Assembly: GCA_023254175.1 (NCBI GenBank)
Contig: JALQYJ010000126.1
Location: forward strand, 1-33,079
Source: Runella sp.
Lineage (GTDB): Bacteria; Bacteroidota; Bacteroidia; Cytophagales; Spirosomataceae
Length of the DNA: 33,079 nucleotides
Direction of reading: 5' to 3'
Positions within the stretch are counted from its first letter, which is position 1, and each line of letters begins with the position of its first letter. The notes below the pieces were generated by a model that made no database searches, had not been told where the DNA came from, and was given only the letters and a program-made list of their open reading frames with translations. The position numbers and the translations under genes were made by a program. This document shows, piece after piece, positions 32,732 to 33,079 of the stretch.

Positions 32732-32805
32732 GGCGGGGTAGCTCAGCTGGTTAGAGCGTAGGATTCATAACCCTAAGGTCGGCAGTTCGATTCTGCTCCC
32801 CGCTA
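32732..32805 (+). tRNA. tRNA-Met (anticodon CAT)
   Basis: The 74-base cloverleaf has a 7-bp acceptor stem (GGCGGGG with CCCCGCT, first pair G-U), D arm GCTC...GAGC, anticodon loop TTCATAA with CAT at 32766-32768, and T arm GGCAG-TTCGATT-CTGCT. The last base of the 5' anticodon strand (A) faces C, leaving four good pairs in that stem. CCA is not encoded after discriminator A32805. The G-U first acceptor pair and D-loop suggest the elongator form, although the CAT anticodon alone cannot exclude a tRNA-Ile (lysidine) reading. Confidence 0.95.
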
Positions 32806-32831
32806 CAAAAAAGCACACCCAAAGTGCGATG

Positions 32832-32859
32832 AAAGCAATACGAAAGTGTTGCTTTTTTT
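32832..32859 (+). terminator. Rho-independent terminator after tRNA-Met
   Basis: AAAGCAATAC (32832-32841) pairs over 10 positions (one G-U) with GTGTTGCTTT (32846-32855) around a GAAA tetraloop. A T-run continues to 32859. This is a textbook terminator 26 bases after the tRNA. Confidence 0.9.
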
Positions 32860-33020
32860 GTTTACACCTTATTCGTTGCTCGTCCTTCATGGTTCGTATT
32901 TCGTCATTCGACTTTCGTCCTTCGTAACTAGTAACTGGTAGTTGGAAGCTGGACCCTCGACTACGCTCGGGGACCGGTGAGCATTTTTGCAATATTATCT
33001 ATTGTTCAAATTGTCCAAAT
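32860..33020. repeat. Low-complexity repeat-derived intergenic DNA
   Basis: The stretch contains TTCGT-rich repeated words (CGTCCTTCATGG, CGTCATTCG, CGTCCTTCG at 32881-32924). TAGTAACTGGTA at 32929-32940 is almost the reverse complement of ACCAGTTACTA at 1141-1151. A CCCTCGACTACGCTCGGGG word follows at 32954-32972. Such words are scattered repeats in Cytophagales genomes. No gene seen. Confidence 0.55.
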
Positions 33021-33023
33021 TAC

Positions 33024-33079
33024 ATTGGCACATTGGCTAATTGTCAAATTGGCACATTGGCTAATTGTCACATTAGCTA
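33024..33079. repeat. Tandem 24-bp repeat running off the window
   Basis: Two 24-bp units beginning ATTGGCACATTGGCTAATTG lie at 33024-33047 and 33048-33071, differing only in the last base. A third begins (ATTAGCTA, one mismatch) at 33072 and is cut by the window end. It is built from shorter ACATTGGC/TAATTGTC words. Confidence 0.85.

Noticed and set aside
32765-32992. 75-codon minus-strand ORF across the tRNA
   Set aside because: Its C-terminus is the antisense of tRNA-Met and the rest is repeat DNA; such ORFs are a known annotation artefact.
33024-33079. CRISPR-like array
   Set aside because: The units are contiguous with no unique spacers, so this is a simple tandem repeat.

Overview
This window looks like chromosomal DNA of an aerobic Bacteroidota bacterium, most likely order Cytophagales and close to the Spirosomataceae (Runella or Dyadobacter-like; genus is a guess). 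The reasons are the Bacteroidota -7 promoter motif TAnnTTTG before the tRNA and before cca, a TonB receptor with an N-terminal carboxypeptidase-regulatory domain, Bacteroidota-typical families (DUF2480, START-like, DUF1080), and AT-leaning intergenic DNA full of short palindromic and tandem repeats. No phage, plasmid, insertion-sequence or CRISPR signature was seen.

Layout. 1-1083: the end of an incoming gene, then two hypothetical genes whose start codons overlap head to head. 1421-4412: a tight plus-strand operon of a McrB-type AAA+ ATPase, a CoxE-type VWA protein and a MoaD-like sulfur carrier. 4506-7456: an HMG-CoA lyase homologue with an active-site Arg-to-Gly change, DUF2480, and a CCA-adding enzyme. 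7569-10197: a TonB receptor and a small, apparently frameshifted membrane gene, separated by a perfect 54-bp palindrome. 10448-17303: six minus-strand genes, with a divergent MFS transporter at 17738-18928. 18935-19351: two decayed coding stretches. 19360-23260: sulfatase, MgtE and RsmA/KsgA. 23338-28196: a large soluble hybrid histidine kinase and a PlsC-type acyltransferase. 28193-32521: DUF1080, a probable beta-propeller, YdcF, LptF/LptG and a START-like protein. 32732-32805: tRNA-Met with its own promoter and terminator, followed by repeat-rich DNA.

The most coherent system is at 10448-18928. A feruloyl-CoA-synthase-type ligase, a crotonase, an HSD10-like 3-hydroxyacyl-CoA dehydrogenase, a metal-dependent amidohydrolase and an MFS transporter match, step for step, the CoA-dependent beta-oxidative deacetylation of p-hydroxycinnamates (the cou-type pathway of Rhodococcus). 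No thiolase and no vanillin dehydrogenase are present. A MetE-like methyltransferase and a secreted alpha/beta hydrolase are embedded in the same run, and palindromic repeats sit in three of its gene junctions. At one gene the repeats supply the first and last codons.

The second unusual unit is the McrB-type ATPase/VWA/MoaD operon. It has no McrC nuclease and resembles in layout the CoxD/CoxE metalloenzyme-maturation pairs.
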